The notes: a model not told the origin generated them from the sequence alone. 64,000 nucleotides of DNA from Buchnera aphidicola (Brevicoryne brassicae) (GCF_005082825.1 NZ_CP034882.1:71932-135931), one strand, 5' to 3'; counted from the first letter of the stretch, positions 9,355 to 19,724 are shown. Program-made: numbers and translations.

Positions 9355-10718
9355 TGAATTTGAGATTTACTCAATTATTAAAAAAACTTTCTTCTTTTGA
9401 AAATAGGATTAAAAATCTTCCTAGTATAGTTAATTATGGACGTCTTATTAGCGTTAATGGTTTAGTTGCAGAAGCTATTGGTTTAAAAAAAGCACCTATT
9501 GGAGCACAATGTTTTATTGAAAGGATTATAGATGGTAAAAACATTAATATTAAAGCCGAAATAGTAAGTTTTTCAGAAGGTAAAATTTTATTATTATCTT
9601 ATGAAGAAATTCGTGGTGTTTTTATAGGTGCACGTGTTTTTTTACAATTAGATAGTAAAATGAATTATATTACAAGAAAAATACCATTATCTATGAAACT
9701 CTTAGGAAGAGTATTAGATGGAAATGGTATGCCTTTAGATGGATTACCTTGCTTAGATGAAAAGTATTATACTACAATACAAGAGAATAATATAAATCCA
9801 CTAAATCGAAAACCAATTACTGAAGTATTAGATACTGGAATTAGATCTATTAATGCACTTTTGACTATTGGAAAGGGTCAAAGAATAGGAATTTTTTCTA
9901 CTCCGGGTCTTGGTAAAAGTATTTTACTTGAAATGATCGCAAAACATACGAAAGCTGATATTGTTGTTATCGCATTAATTGGTGAAAGAAGTAGAGAAGT
10001 AAAACGTTTTATTGACAATGTGATGAATTTTCAAGGTTTATTACGATCAGTAGTAATTGCAGCGCCATCAAACGTATCTCCTTTATTACGGATACAAGCA
10101 GCATCTTATGCAACTAGTATTGCAGAATATTTTTGTCAAAAAAATAAAAATGTATTATTAATTATGGATTCTTTGACTCGTTATGCTATGGCAGAACGAG
10201 AAGTTTCATTATCTTTAGGAGAGCTACCAGTCTCTAAAGGTTATCCAGTTTCTGTATTTTCAAAAATTCCGAATTTATTAGAACGTACAGGAAATATTAA
10301 TAAAAATAAAGGTTCAATTACTGCATTTTATACAGTTTTAATGGAAGATGAAGATCAACAAGATCCAGTGTCATATCTTACTCATTCTATATTAGATGGA
10401 CATATTATATTATCTCGTTATTATGCTGATTTAAGTCACTATCCTGCAATTGATATTGAATCTTCTATTAGTCGAGTTATGCCAGATATTATTAATTCAG
10501 AACAATATCATCATGCTTCTTATTTTAAAAAATTAATTTCTTCATATCAAAGAAATCGAGATTTAATAAATGTAGGTGCGTACATTCATGGAAATGATTT
10601 AGTTTTAGATCATGCGATTAGACTTTGGCCAAAATTAGAAAAATTTTTACGTCAAGAAACATCAGAGCAATATGACTATGTTGTTTCTTGTAAGCAATTA
10701 AGTGAAATCTTTCTTTAA
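9354..10718 (+). CDS. fliI: Flagellum-specific export ATPase FliI
   Basis: A 454-residue F1-ATPase-like enzyme that powers type III export of flagellar components. The start is the ATG at 9354, overlapping the fliH stop and preceded by AGAGGA; the open frame extends to 9312 but that part is inside fliH. The Walker A motif is STPGLGKS near residue 180, followed by ALIGERSREVKRF, Walker B VLLIMDSLTRYAMAEREVS, and PVSKGYPVSVFSKIPNLLERTG. All catalytic features are intact, which argues that the export function is under selection. Confidence 0.96.
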   Translation: MNLRFTQLLKKLSSFENRIKNLPSIVNYGRLISVNGLVAEAIGLKKAPIGAQCFIERIIDGKNINIKAEIVSFSEGKILLLSYEEIRGVFIGARVFLQLDSKMNYITRKIPLSMKLLGRVLDGNGMPLDGLPCLDEKYYTTIQENNINPLNRKPITEVLDTGIRSINALLTIGKGQRIGIFSTPGLGKSILLEMIAKHTKADIVVIALIGERSREVKRFIDNVMNFQGLLRSVVIAAPSNVSPLLRIQAASYATSIAEYFCQKNKNVLLIMDSLTRYAMAEREVSLSLGELPVSKGYPVSVFSKIPNLLERTGNINKNKGSITAFYTVLMEDEDQQDPVSYLTHSILDGHIILSRYYADLSHYPAIDIESSISRVMPDIINSEQYHHASYFKKLISSYQRNRDLINVGAYIHGNDLVLDHAIRLWPKLEKFLRQETSEQYDYVVSCKQLSEIFL

Positions 10719-10758
10719 TATTTTGATATTAAAAAAATATTGTGGATGTATCATATTA

Positions 10759-11202
10759 ATGAAATGTAAAAACGTTACTTTTTCTATTTTAGAAAAAATA
10801 GAAAAAGTCAAACTAAAAAAAGAAACAATTAAAATTAAAAATTTATATGAAAAAAGAATACAAGATATTCAACAATTAGAATTGTTGAATAACTATAAAA
10901 AAGAATATATAAAAAAAATACATACAAAAATAATATTAGGAGTTCCTATAACTAAATGGAAAAATTACAATGATTTTATTTCGATTTTACAAATCATTAT
11001 TAGAGATAATAAAAATATCATTGAAAAGAACCAAAAAATTATAGAAGAAAATTTAAAAAATTGGCGTAAAAATCAAAATAAAGTAAAAGTTTGGCAATAT
11101 TTAAATATTAAAAATAAAAATAAAATTTTAAGAATAAAAAAAATACAAGAACAAATTTTGAATGATCATTATTTTCAATTAAAATTTTTAAAAAAAGGAT
11201 AA
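10759..11202 (+). CDS. fliJ: Flagellar export chaperone FliJ
   Basis: A 147-residue protein, identical in length to E. coli FliJ. It is almost wholly helical and charged, as expected for the coiled-coil FliJ that sits in the FliI ring like a gamma subunit. The segment WKNYNDFISILQIII matches the conserved RWxNYQxFIxxL region. The frame is open from 10702, but the ATG at 10759 gives the family length. It lies between fliI and fliK. Confidence 0.85.
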   Translation: MKCKNVTFSILEKIEKVKLKKETIKIKNLYEKRIQDIQQLELLNNYKKEYIKKIHTKIILGVPITKWKNYNDFISILQIIIRDNKNIIEKNQKIIEENLKNWRKNQNKVKVWQYLNIKNKNKILRIKKIQEQILNDHYFQLKFLKKG

Positions 11203-11210
11203 TTATTTTA

Positions 11211-11534
11211 ATGTTAAAAATTATTTATAATATTTTACCATATAAAAATGTTTCTTCTAATTTACATGAAAAAAATAATATTTTTGATATTAATAGTAAG
11301 TTACCAGTATCTCAATCAATTTTTAATGAATTAAATAAGTTTTTAATCAATAAAGAAATAGAATTTGATAATGTTTCTACAGACGAAAAAAAACATGATA
11401 AAAATATTATTTGTACTAATTTTGCAATTAATAATTTACTAAATATTGTAGTTTACAAAGATCAACTTTTAAAGTTCAGTGTTTTAAGTGATCTTAAAGA
11501 TAATATTAAAGATAATAGAGAAAATCGGAGGTAA
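11211..11534 (+). pseudogene. fliK: FliK N-terminal part, cut off by foreign sequence
   Basis: By position (after fliJ) and composition this is the start of fliK, the hook-length control protein. About 105 codons of Lys/Asn-rich Buchnera-like sequence end at KDNIKDNRENRR and a TAA, exactly where the sequence changes to insect-like DNA. The N-terminal half of FliK is poorly conserved, so identity rests mainly on context and on the C-terminal half at 14317-15204. If the block between them is an assembly artefact, fliK is probably one intact gene; if real, fliK is disrupted. Confidence 0.7.
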
Positions 11535-14313
11535 TTATTTGTTTCAATATATTATTCAATATTCGATAAACCATAAAGACTAAACCATTATTTTAAAATA
11601 TAATGATATTAATGATTGTTGTACTGTCGAACACGTGTAGTAGTTTGAGTGATTTAATCAAATACAATCGCGTATAATGTTGAATTAAAATGAAAAATTG
11701 TGGTTTAAGGTTGGTAGATACTGCAGTACAGCGCGGTATGACCCGGTCAATAGTGTCAGCGATTACACTAAAAAATAATTCACCCCATCGGCCATCATTC
11801 ATTCATTCGTTCGTTCTACCGCATATCCATTGACAGCATGAATGACGTTTGAAAAAAAAAAAGTAAATATGATAAAGTACCTATTGAATATTGTATAACA
11901 TTATATGTATATAGTCTTTAACCACTATTACCCGTTCCTCGAGACAAGTTAGTTGATTTCTCCATGTGGCTTAGCTGACTGACGACGGACACGTATCCTA
12001 TTTCTGCATCCACATTAATATTATATTGTGAGACATCAAATACACACTGTAATAATATATTGTGTATGATGTGATTACACATTTTCATACCCATTCAGAG
12101 TGACGTTCGATCGGTAAGTCACAAACAGGAACTGGTCTACCGGAAAGTCTGAACTGGTCGTCTGCAGTGACTGCAGTGTTTAACTTGCGTAGGTATAATA
12201 ATATTATATCAGCAATAATAATTCTGCACCAACATACGCATTACTGATTTTCTGTAGGTGCTTGTCTAACTGAAAAAAATCGGTATACATATCGTCTCCT
12301 GTGCAACATTGAGACAAGACCAACTACTATAGATTCTATTTTATTTATTTTTTTTTGAATTTCATCCCTCATTTATTACGACAACGAATTACATACTTTT
12401 AGTCAAACAGGATATGTTGTGAATCTTTTCATTATATTCCATTATTTACGATATATATATTTTTTATGTACTTTACGATCAGTGACGGATTTAACGGTCA
12501 GGCAAGTCGAACACGTCTGACCAGTGTCAAGCACTCAATCTGAATCCATGAACGCAGGAGCGTGACAAAACATAGTATGTGTGGCTCGCGCGGGAAGGCC
12601 ATTCAGTCTTGGACGAAATGCGACGCCCGCGACTGAAATGGCTCACTCAAAACAAACGAACTTACTATAAATTATCCTTAAATTCTACAATTATTGAAAA
12701 GTTTAAAAACTATAAATAATCATGATTTTCAAATTTCTAAACACATTTTTGAGAAAACTTGCCGACATTAATTTTCATAAATATTTAAACAATTTACTGT
12801 CAATTTTAACTCCACTCGTCGTATAATTGTAGCTATACCTACGATTATGCAATTTAATACAATTCAATTTTCTTCTAATAATAAATAATTATTATTTTTT
12901 TTATTATTAGCTCTGGGATTCACTATAATAGCTCAACAATAGTATGTAGGAATATAACTAAAATTGACTCTCATACTACTTTTTTCCTTTGAAAGTTCGA
13001 CAATGGTACACACAAGACGCGTAGAGATAATAAATTAAAAAAACATCAAAAAAATTAAGTATTGTGTGTATAAACGTTTCATGTTTTAATATAATAATTA
13101 TAATTAATTGACTCAATCATTTAACTGCTGATAAGTGGAAAAGTTGAAAAAATGTTCACACAGTAAATACTGAATTACATAGTTAAGTGACTTTTAATTT
13201 TTAAATAGATTATTATGAGGTGTGGTCTCTTATGAACCAATTTTTATTGATATACTTTTCGGTTGAAAAACATAATTTTAATTTATCAGTAGGCCGACCC
13301 AAAAATGTGTTTAAACAAATGTAATAAGTTGCTGTAAAATGGATTCACAATAAATTAATTTACGTTTATTAATTTTTTTTATACTTATTATTTTGAATAA
13401 AATTTAAAAATGCTAATAAAATCCAATTATGGATTTCGTTTTCAACCAAGACGTCATACTTAATTGCATTATTGAAAAATAAAAATGAAAAATCTCTACT
13501 TAAGATAACAAAATGTCTATAAATAGTTTGAAAGTCTCAATATTTTTAAAATTGTATATTGCAAACTGTAAATAAAAATGCTAAAATATATATTTGATGA
13601 AAATCAGAGGTCCATAATACGGTTTTTTATTTGTATCACAACAATAGCACAAAATCAAAAGTTAGAAGACTGTACCAAATATTCTGCTTTAAAACGTGAT
13701 GACAAACATAACAAAAAAATCTCATCTTTGTCATACGAATGCATTTCTCGCTCCGTTCGGAATCATAAATAATAATAGGAACACCGAACAAGTATAATAC
13801 ATCAAAAATATAAAAAATCAAATCAAATCAACCTGATATTTAAATATTTGAACTTTTGATTAGTTTTAAATTTTTTCAATGTTTTTATTTTCCTATTTAC
13901 ATAAGATCATTTTATTTTGTATGTTCGTAAAATAATAATGCAAAGTATTTCTTGCCTACAAATTGGAGGACATAATAATATATCTTTATCAAGTTGTCAG
14001 TCTCGCGTATGATATTTCCATAAAAGAATATACAGCTTACGTCATATAGTAAAATAATAAAAATAAATTGAATAAAAAAATAAATTTAAATGTCAACAGA
14101 CTAACATGAATAATTTCTTATAAAATATAATAAGCCAACCAGATTTTGACCGTAATTTAATGTTTACACTTTAAATGTTATAATATTATGCATTTCCACA
14201 AATGCCAAACGAGTCGTTTTTGCACAATTCTCGGCCGACTATTAAAAATAAAAATAATAGTGGTGTTCTCATTGAAGCAAAAAAAAAAAAAAAAAACAAG
14301 AATCGGTTTTCGG
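11529..14313. other. About 2.8 kb of insect-like (probably aphid nuclear) non-coding DNA inside fliK
   Basis: Base use changes sharply: G+C and CpG-containing words (ACACGTGTAG, GCGCGGTATGACCCGG, GGCTCGCGCGGGAAGG, GCGACGCCCGCGAC) become common, while both flanks are typical Buchnera. No frame exceeds about 70 codons on either strand, and no bacterial gene, RNA, transposase or inverted terminal repeat is seen. ATTC/GTTC short repeats, repeated TAATATTATA-type words, an 11-A run near 11852 and an 18-A run at 14279-14296 are typical of insect intergenic DNA. The right edge meets a stop (14314-14316) just before an open Buchnera-like frame. Assignment to the host genome is by pattern only. A chimeric assembly or library junction is the simplest explanation. 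Confidence 0.75.
11797..11816 (+). repeat. Short tetranucleotide repeat (ATTC)3(GTTC)2
   Basis: Five tandem tetranucleotides lie inside the insect-like block. Such imperfect microsatellites are normal in insect DNA, and no comparable tandem repeat was noticed in the flanking Buchnera sequence. Confidence 0.7.
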
Positions 14314-14316
14314 TAA

Positions 14317-15204
14317 ATAAAAAAAATAATAAAAAAAGATAATATACAAAAAAAAAAATTAGATAAGTGTATTGTTAAAAACAAATTAGATCGTATAAAT
14401 TATTTAAATAATATGATTCATGATATTATAGATATAAATCAAAAAAAAAATAAAATATCAAAAAAAAAAATATTTTCTGAAACAATAAATTATGATAAAA
14501 ACAAATTATTTCAAATACATGGATTAATAGATAATTTTAATATATCAAAAAATTTGCATGAATTAGAAACCCAATATCATTCTATTCAAAAGGAAAAAAA
14601 TATTCTTAAAATTAATGAAAATTATGAAAAAAATTCTAAAAATAAAAAAATTTTAATTTTTTCTCAGAATTTGAAAAATTATAAACATAGTTTGTTTTTT
14701 TATGCTAATACAAGTAAAGTCAAAAATTTAATAAATGAAATCAATTCTTTACAAAAAACTGATACAAAAGAACTCATAAAATCAAATACACAACCATTTC
14801 TTTTTTATGATTCAAAAAACTCCATTGAATGGAAAAAGCTAATTAGTCAGAAAATACTTTTATCTATTGCTAATAAAAATAATCAAGCAGAAATTTATTT
14901 AAAACCAGAAAATTTAGGTTCTATATATATTAAAATTAACATGAAAAATGATAAAGCTACATTAGATTTTATTTCTGATCATAAAGAAATAAGAACTTTT
15001 TTAGATAATCATATTTCTTTTTTACGTCATTCTTTAGCAAAAAATGGTATTAAATTAGGAAAAGTTAATATTCTTGGTGCATTAAAAAATAAAAATATAA
15101 AAAATTATAAAAATATTTTTGATTTAGATAAATTCCAAAAAAAATTTGATTTTCATAAAAAAAATACAAATATAGAAAATAATTCAATTGATATATATAT
15201 TTGA
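14317..15204 (+). pseudogene. fliK: FliK C-terminal part (hook-length control domain)
   Basis: The frame is open from 14317, just after a TAA; the first ATG is 14413, giving 263 codons. It begins with Lys/Ile/Asn-rich sequence that looks like the variable middle of FliK. The last 120 or so residues hold the conserved C-terminal domain: SIEWKKLISQKIL, then EIYLKPENLGSIYIKINM, then the LRHSLAKNGIKLGKVNI segment that switches export specificity in the family by acting on FlhB. It is in a different frame from the N-terminal part: joining the two at their shared AATCGG would still need a one-base change, for example in the seven-A run at 14331-14337. The next gene is fliM. Confidence 0.85.
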
Positions 15205-15305
15205 TATAAAATGCATTTATTTCTAATAAAAATATTTAATCATGTATTTTTAATAATATATCGAGTTTTTTATCTTATAATAACTTTTACCTTTGAGGTG
15301 TGTAA

Positions 15306-16253
15306 ATGGGGAAAAGTAATAACTTACATAACAAGTTCAAAAAGATTTATCAGAGAGAAAACAATTTAAATAATTTTTTAAAAGAAGATGAAATTGAAAT
15401 ATTAGAAAATATTAATCAGTATTTTTCAAAAAAAATCATAGTAGATTTTTCTAATTTTGTTAAAAAAAATGTAAAAATTTTTTCTTACAGTATGAAAATA
15501 GAATCACTTTCGAATTATAATAGAACAAATATTAGTTTTTTTAATTCCATAGAAGTATTACCTTTTAAAAATCAATTCTTTTTAACTTTTTCTTCTAATT
15601 TTTTATCTGTTATTATAGATCTTTTATTTGGAGGTCATGGTGATTTAACAGAAAATTTTGATAGACACAATGCAATTACATCTACTGAATTATTAATTAA
15701 TAAAAAAATAACTAATTGGATCATTAGTTCTTTTTCTAATGTTTTTAAAAAATTTTTTTCTCTAGATATAAAGTTCATCAATGTAAAGATTTTTTTAGAT
15801 TTGAAAAAACCTTGTTTTAATTCTAATGAAATGTTTTTAATAAATTGTTTTAATTTTTATATAGATGATATAGAAGTATATTTTAGTTTTTTAATTCCAT
15901 TATCAATAATAAAAAAAATTAATGAAAAAAAAATAATTTCAACTAATAATGATCAAAATTTATGTTTAAAAAACAATGTTATTAATAATATTGTTTTCGA
16001 AGATATATATAACGTTGAATTAGAGATTATTTTTAAAATAAATAATATTTCCATACCCCATGATAAAATTTATAATTTATCAGTAGGAGACGTTTTTTTA
16101 ATTAATAAACCTGATAAAATCATAGGATTTTTGGAAAATCAACCTATATTTTTTGGTAAATATAAAAGATTTAATGAACAATCTATTATTTTTATAGAAG
16201 AATTTATTAATAATTTAGAATCTAAAAAAGATAAGGAATACTTTGATGAGTAA
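15306..16253 (+). CDS. fliM: Flagellar switch protein FliM
   Basis: A 315-residue protein (E. coli 334) forming the C-ring with FliG and FliN. The middle CheC-like domain is recognisable ([16 protein letters not shown] near residues 98-113, the GGxG motif for FliG contact) and the C-terminal FliN-like domain follows ([29 protein letters not shown]). The extreme N-terminus lacks the LSQAEIDALL-type CheY-binding peptide. fliL, which separates fliK and fliM in E. coli, is missing from the 101-bp gap. It overlaps fliN by 11 bases. Confidence 0.92.
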   Translation: MGKSNNLHNKFKKIYQRENNLNNFLKEDEIEILENINQYFSKKIIVDFSNFVKKNVKIFSYSMKIESLSNYNRTNISFFNSIEVLPFKNQFFLTFSSNFLSVIIDLLFGGHGDLTENFDRHNAITSTELLINKKITNWIISSFSNVFKKFFSLDIKFINVKIFLDLKKPCFNSNEMFLINCFNFYIDDIEVYFSFLIPLSIIKKINEKKIISTNNDQNLCLKNNVINNIVFEDIYNVELEIIFKINNISIPHDKIYNLSVGDVFLINKPDKIIGFLENQPIFFGKYKRFNEQSIIFIEEFINNLESKKDKEYFDE

Positions 16254-16656
16254 TGTCATAAAAAATTCTGATAATAAACAATCAATAAATTCTGAAAAAA
16301 AAAATTCAGAAAATAAAGTTTTTAATAAAAACATACCATCTCAAAAAAAAACTGATAAAAATACATTATTAAGTGATTCTAAAAAATCATTACACAATAG
16401 AAATATTATACTCAATACGCCTATCAATATTACAGTAGAATTAGGAAAATCAAAAATAAAAATTAAAGATTTTCTTAGTTTTTCAAAGGGAAGTATGTTA
16501 ATTTTAGATAAGTTAATAAAAGAACCTTTAGATATTTTTTTAAATGGTCATTTAATTGCTTCTGGTGAAATTGTAGTATTAGAGAATAAATATGGTTTGC
16601 GTATTACTAATATAAAAAACTCTTTAAAAACTTTAAACGTTTTATCTGAAACTTAA
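16243..16656 (+). CDS. fliN: Flagellar switch protein FliN
   Basis: A 137-residue protein, the E. coli length. The first 55 residues are low-complexity and polar. The C-terminal SpoA domain is well conserved ([17 protein letters not shown], then [19 protein letters not shown] and KYGLRITNI). FliN forms the base of the C-ring and, through FliH, docks the export ATPase, which is the role most likely retained here. It overlaps fliM and precedes the fliO-fliP fusion by six bases. Confidence 0.95.
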   Translation: MMSNVIKNSDNKQSINSEKKNSENKVFNKNIPSQKKTDKNTLLSDSKKSLHNRNIILNTPINITVELGKSKIKIKDFLSFSKGSMLILDKLIKEPLDIFLNGHLIASGEIVVLENKYGLRITNIKNSLKTLNVLSET

Positions 16657-16662
16657 GATTTT

Positions 16663-17808
16663 ATGAAAAATAATGTATCTTCTGAATTAATATCTACCAC
16701 TTTTCAACCGATACTTAATAGTGAAAAATTTTTTCAAATAACAAGTTCACTATCTCAAATAATATTATTAATATTAATTTTCAGTTGGATTTTAAAAAAA
16801 ATATCTTATTTCAAAGTTAATAACATAATATCTTGTATGAAAATTATAGATAGATTGTCTGTTGGACCACATGAATCTATTGTTATTGTGCAGATAGAAG
16901 AAGTAAATTTAGTATTAGGTGTTACATCTAAACATATTACTCATTTACATACTATCTCATCTATTTTAAAGACAGATAGAATAAAAAAAAAAATAGACAA
17001 TAGTGCTTTTTTGAAAACGAATATTTTTTATCGTTCTTTAAAAAATTTTTTTAAAAAATCCTGGAAAAAAAAAATGTTTTATCGAATTATTCCATTTTTA
17101 TTTTTTTTGTTAATTTGTCCAAATGTTCGTGCAGAAATTCCTGGATTAACCAGTCATCTTTTAGATGATGGAGGACAAACATGGTCTGTTCCAGTACAGA
17201 CGTTAGTATTTTTAACATCATTGACTTTTCTTCCTGCATTTCTTTTAATGATGACTAGTTTTACAAGAATTGTTATTGTGTTTGGTTTATTACGAAATGC
17301 ATTAGGTACACCATATGCTCCACCTAATCAAATATTGATTGGTTTAGCTCTTTTTTTGACTTTTTTTATCATGTCTCCAACCTTTGATAAAATTTATCAA
17401 GAAGCTTACGTACCGTTTAGCGAAGAAAAAATTAGTATGGAAGATGCAATTACAAAAGGTTCTATTCCTTTAAAGAAATTTATGTTAAATCAAATACGAA
17501 TACCTGATTTAGAATTATTTTCTAAATTAGCACATATTTCTTCTTATAAAAATAAAGACGAAATACCGATGAGAATTTTATTACCGTCATTTATTACTAG
17601 TGAACTTAAAACCGCTTTTCAAATCGGATTCACTATTTTTATACCATTTTTAATTATTGATTTGGTTGTGGCAACTGTATTAATGGCTCTTGGTATGATG
17701 ATGGTTCCACCTTCAACAATTTCTTTGCCTTTTAAATTAATGTTATTTGTATTAGTAGATGGATGGCAATTATTAATTTCTTCATTAGCACAAAGTTTTA
17801 ATACATAA
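16663..17808 (+). CDS. fliP: Fused flagellar export gate proteins FliO-FliP
   Basis: One 381-residue frame carries two proteins. Residues 1 to about 135 match FliO: a transmembrane helix at 30-48, then [23 protein letters not shown]. From Met138 (ATG at 17074) the sequence matches FliP from its own signal peptide ([20 protein letters not shown]) to the end, including [19 protein letters not shown] and [20 protein letters not shown]. FliP is the core of the export gate and FliO its assembly factor. The proteins are separate in E. coli. Either a fusion is made, with an internal signal sequence, or FliP also starts at 17074 (a weak TGGA lies about 10 bases upstream). Confidence 0.93.
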   Translation: MKNNVSSELISTTFQPILNSEKFFQITSSLSQIILLILIFSWILKKISYFKVNNIISCMKIIDRLSVGPHESIVIVQIEEVNLVLGVTSKHITHLHTISSILKTDRIKKKIDNSAFLKTNIFYRSLKNFFKKSWKKKMFYRIIPFLFFLLICPNVRAEIPGLTSHLLDDGGQTWSVPVQTLVFLTSLTFLPAFLLMMTSFTRIVIVFGLLRNALGTPYAPPNQILIGLALFLTFFIMSPTFDKIYQEAYVPFSEEKISMEDAITKGSIPLKKFMLNQIRIPDLELFSKLAHISSYKNKDEIPMRILLPSFITSELKTAFQIGFTIFIPFLIIDLVVATVLMALGMMMVPPSTISLPFKLMLFVLVDGWQLLISSLAQSFNT

Positions 17809-17886
17809 TATATATAATATTTTCTTAAATATTTTTATATATTTGAAAAAAAATTTTAAATGAATTTTCCAAAATTGGAGATGTTT

Positions 17887-18156
17887 ATGACATCTGAATA
17901 TGTAATAGAACTTTTTCATGATGCTATGAAAATTACATTAATTCTTGCATCACCATTGTTATTAGCAGCGTTAATTAGTGGTTTAATTATCAGCGTATTA
18001 CAAGCAGCTACACAAGTTAATGAACAAACTTTATCTTTTATTCCTAAGATTATTTCTGTTTTAGGAGTAATAGTAATACTCGGTCCTTGGATGTTGGGTG
18101 TTATGCTAGATTATATGCATAATTTATTTAATAATATACCATTGATTATGAAATAA
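17887..18156 (+). CDS. fliQ: Flagellar export gate protein FliQ
   Basis: From the ATG at 17887 this is an 89-residue protein, the E. coli length. In-frame ATGs also occur at 17860 and 17881, but TTGGAG at 17875-17880 sits at proper distance only from 17887, and MTSEYVIELFHDAMK matches the family N-terminus. It has two membrane helices and the conserved LIISVLQAATQVNEQTLSF and GPWMLGVMLDY segments. It forms part of the helical FliPQR export gate. Its TAA overlaps the fliR ATG by one base. Confidence 0.95.
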   Translation: MTSEYVIELFHDAMKITLILASPLLLAALISGLIISVLQAATQVNEQTLSFIPKIISVLGVIVILGPWMLGVMLDYMHNLFNNIPLIMK

Positions 18157-18932
18157 TGTTAACGTTTAACGATTTTCAATTGATGACATTTATTAGTAAT
18201 TTTTTTTGGCCTATGGTGCGAATTTTATCTTTTTTTTCTATAGCACCTGTGTTTAATGATAAGCTTGTGAGTAAGAAAAGTAAAATTATTCTAGCTGTTA
18301 TGATAAGTTTTTTAGTATCTCCTTTTTTGCCTGAAGTACAGACTATATTGTTTTCATATTTTGGATTTTTACTCTTGTTTCAACAAATATTAATTGGTAT
18401 TGTTTTAGGTTTTATTGCACAATTATTATTTGTTACAGCTAATTTAGCTGGAGAAATAATAGGTTTGCAAATGGGTTTATCATTTGCAACCTTTTTTAAT
18501 AAAAGTAGTTATATTGGAACTACTGTAATATCTCGTTTATTAAATATTTTAATATTTTTGTTTTTTTTGGTTTTGAATACTCATCTTTATTTAATTTCAA
18601 TGTTAATTGATAGTTTTTATAGCATGCCTGTTGATAATTATGTTTTGAATTCAACTATTTTTTTTACTTTATTACAATTTTTTGGTCATGTTTTTTTAAA
18701 CAGTGTTTTATTTATTTTACCGATTATAATTATTTTATTAATGCTGAGTTTTATAATGAGTATTTTAAATCGTTTATCTCCTCAAATATCTCTTTTTTCA
18801 ATTGGTTTTCCGCTAAATTTATTAGTTGGAATGTTTTCATTGTATTTTTTAATATCTATTACATTTCCTTATTTTGAAAAAGTATTACATGAGTTAATAT
18901 TTTTCATATCTCATATTTTCTTAAATATATAA
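18156..18932 (+). CDS. fliR: Flagellar export gate protein FliR
   Basis: A 258-residue polytopic membrane protein (E. coli 261), the last gene of the fli operon. FliR completes the FliP5Q4R1 gate. It has several hydrophobic helices and the conserved LAGEIIGLQMGLSFATFF segment near residues 96-114 and PQISLFSIGFPLNLLVGM near 209-226. It is preceded directly by fliQ (TAATG), implying coupled translation, and followed by a strong hairpin. Confidence 0.94.
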   Translation: MLTFNDFQLMTFISNFFWPMVRILSFFSIAPVFNDKLVSKKSKIILAVMISFLVSPFLPEVQTILFSYFGFLLLFQQILIGIVLGFIAQLLFVTANLAGEIIGLQMGLSFATFFNKSSYIGTTVISRLLNILIFLFFLVLNTHLYLISMLIDSFYSMPVDNYVLNSTIFFTLLQFFGHVFLNSVLFILPIIIILLMLSFIMSILNRLSPQISLFSIGFPLNLLVGMFSLYFLISITFPYFEKVLHELIFFISHIFLNI

Positions 18933-18990
18933 TATGATTTTTTTAGTAAATTTATGAGATTATCTTTTTTAAGATATATAAAAAAATATA

Positions 18991-19027
18991 ATTAAAGTAT
19001 AATTTTTATAAAAAATTATACTTTAAT
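18991..19027. terminator. Bidirectional terminator between fliR and rpmG
   Basis: A perfect 17-bp inverted repeat (18991-19007 with 19011-19027, three-base loop) separates convergent fliR and rpmG. Reading leftwards from rpmG the stem is followed by TATATTTTTTTATA, a good T-run; reading rightwards the T-run is weaker. Confidence 0.7.
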
Positions 19028-19059
19028 ATTTATGTAACAATTATCTATTAAAACAGAGT

Positions 19060-19227
19060 TTATTTAATTTTTCCTTCATTATATAAAACATGTTTGCGAA
19101 TTACAGGATCGTATTTTTTGAATTTTAACTTATCTGGTGTATTTCTTTTATTTTTAGTTGTGGTGTAATAGTGGCCAGTTCCTGCTGATGAAATCATCTT
19201 AATTTTTTCACGAGTTTTTTTAGCCAT
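19060..19227 (-). CDS. rpmG: 50S ribosomal protein L33
   Basis: A 55-residue protein starting [20 protein letters not shown] and containing [10 protein letters not shown] and [12 protein letters not shown], diagnostic of L33 and equal to the E. coli length. It starts directly after the rpmB stop (TAAATG) and forms the usual rpmB-rpmG pair. Confidence 0.97.
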   Translation of the reverse strand: MAKKTREKIKMISSAGTGHYYTTTKNKRNTPDKLKFKKYDPVIRKHVLYNEGKIK

Positions 19228-19452
19228 TTATTTGTCCTTTATTTCTTTTAATATAGTTTCAATTCCTTTCTTATTGATATAACGCATGCCATTAGCTGAA
19301 ATACGTAATTTAATAAATCTTTTTTCATCAGCAATCCAAAATCGATGGTATTGAATATTTATTAAAAATTTTCTTTTAGTTGCATTCATAGCATGAGATC
19401 GATTATTACCAATCATTCTTTTTTTACCAGTGATTTGACATATACGTGACAT
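19228..19452 (-). CDS. rpmB: 50S ribosomal protein L28
   Basis: A 74-residue basic protein starting [20 protein letters not shown] with the conserved [17 protein letters not shown] segment. E. coli L28 has 78 residues; the few missing ones are at the C-terminus. It is the first gene of the rpmBG operon, and its stop abuts the rpmG start. Confidence 0.97.
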   Translation of the reverse strand: MSRICQITGKKRMIGNNRSHAMNATKRKFLINIQYHRFWIADEKRFIKLRISANGMRYINKKGIETILKEIKDK

Positions 19453-19724
19453 ATTTTTCTCTTTAATTAAAAAATTAATATTTTTTGATGAAGATTATAG
19501 TATGCATATTTATCTTAAAAAAATATCTTAACATATTATAAAAAACTATAATAGTTGTTTAATATTCATTAATAAATATAAAAAATATATAATATTTTTT
19601 ATATTTATGTTAAAAAAATTTTTGTATTTATAATTTTTTAATAATTTAAAATAATTTTTAAAATTAAAATTTAATTTTTTAAATTTTGATATTTGTAAGT
19701 TGATATTAATCAGGACAATTTTTT

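Noticed and set aside
13578..13821. Short open frames on both strands inside the insect-like block (60-68 codons)
   Set aside because: No recognisable domain, no Shine-Dalgarno, and overlap on opposite strands; such lengths are expected by chance.
11529..14313. The foreign block as an insertion sequence, prophage fragment or bacterial island
   Set aside because: No transposase or phage frame, no terminal inverted repeats, and composition and repeats resemble insect DNA.
11497..14346. AAAGATAATA-type match between the left edge and right edge as a target-site duplication
   Set aside because: This A+T-rich word also occurs twice on the left side alone, so it carries little weight as a duplication.
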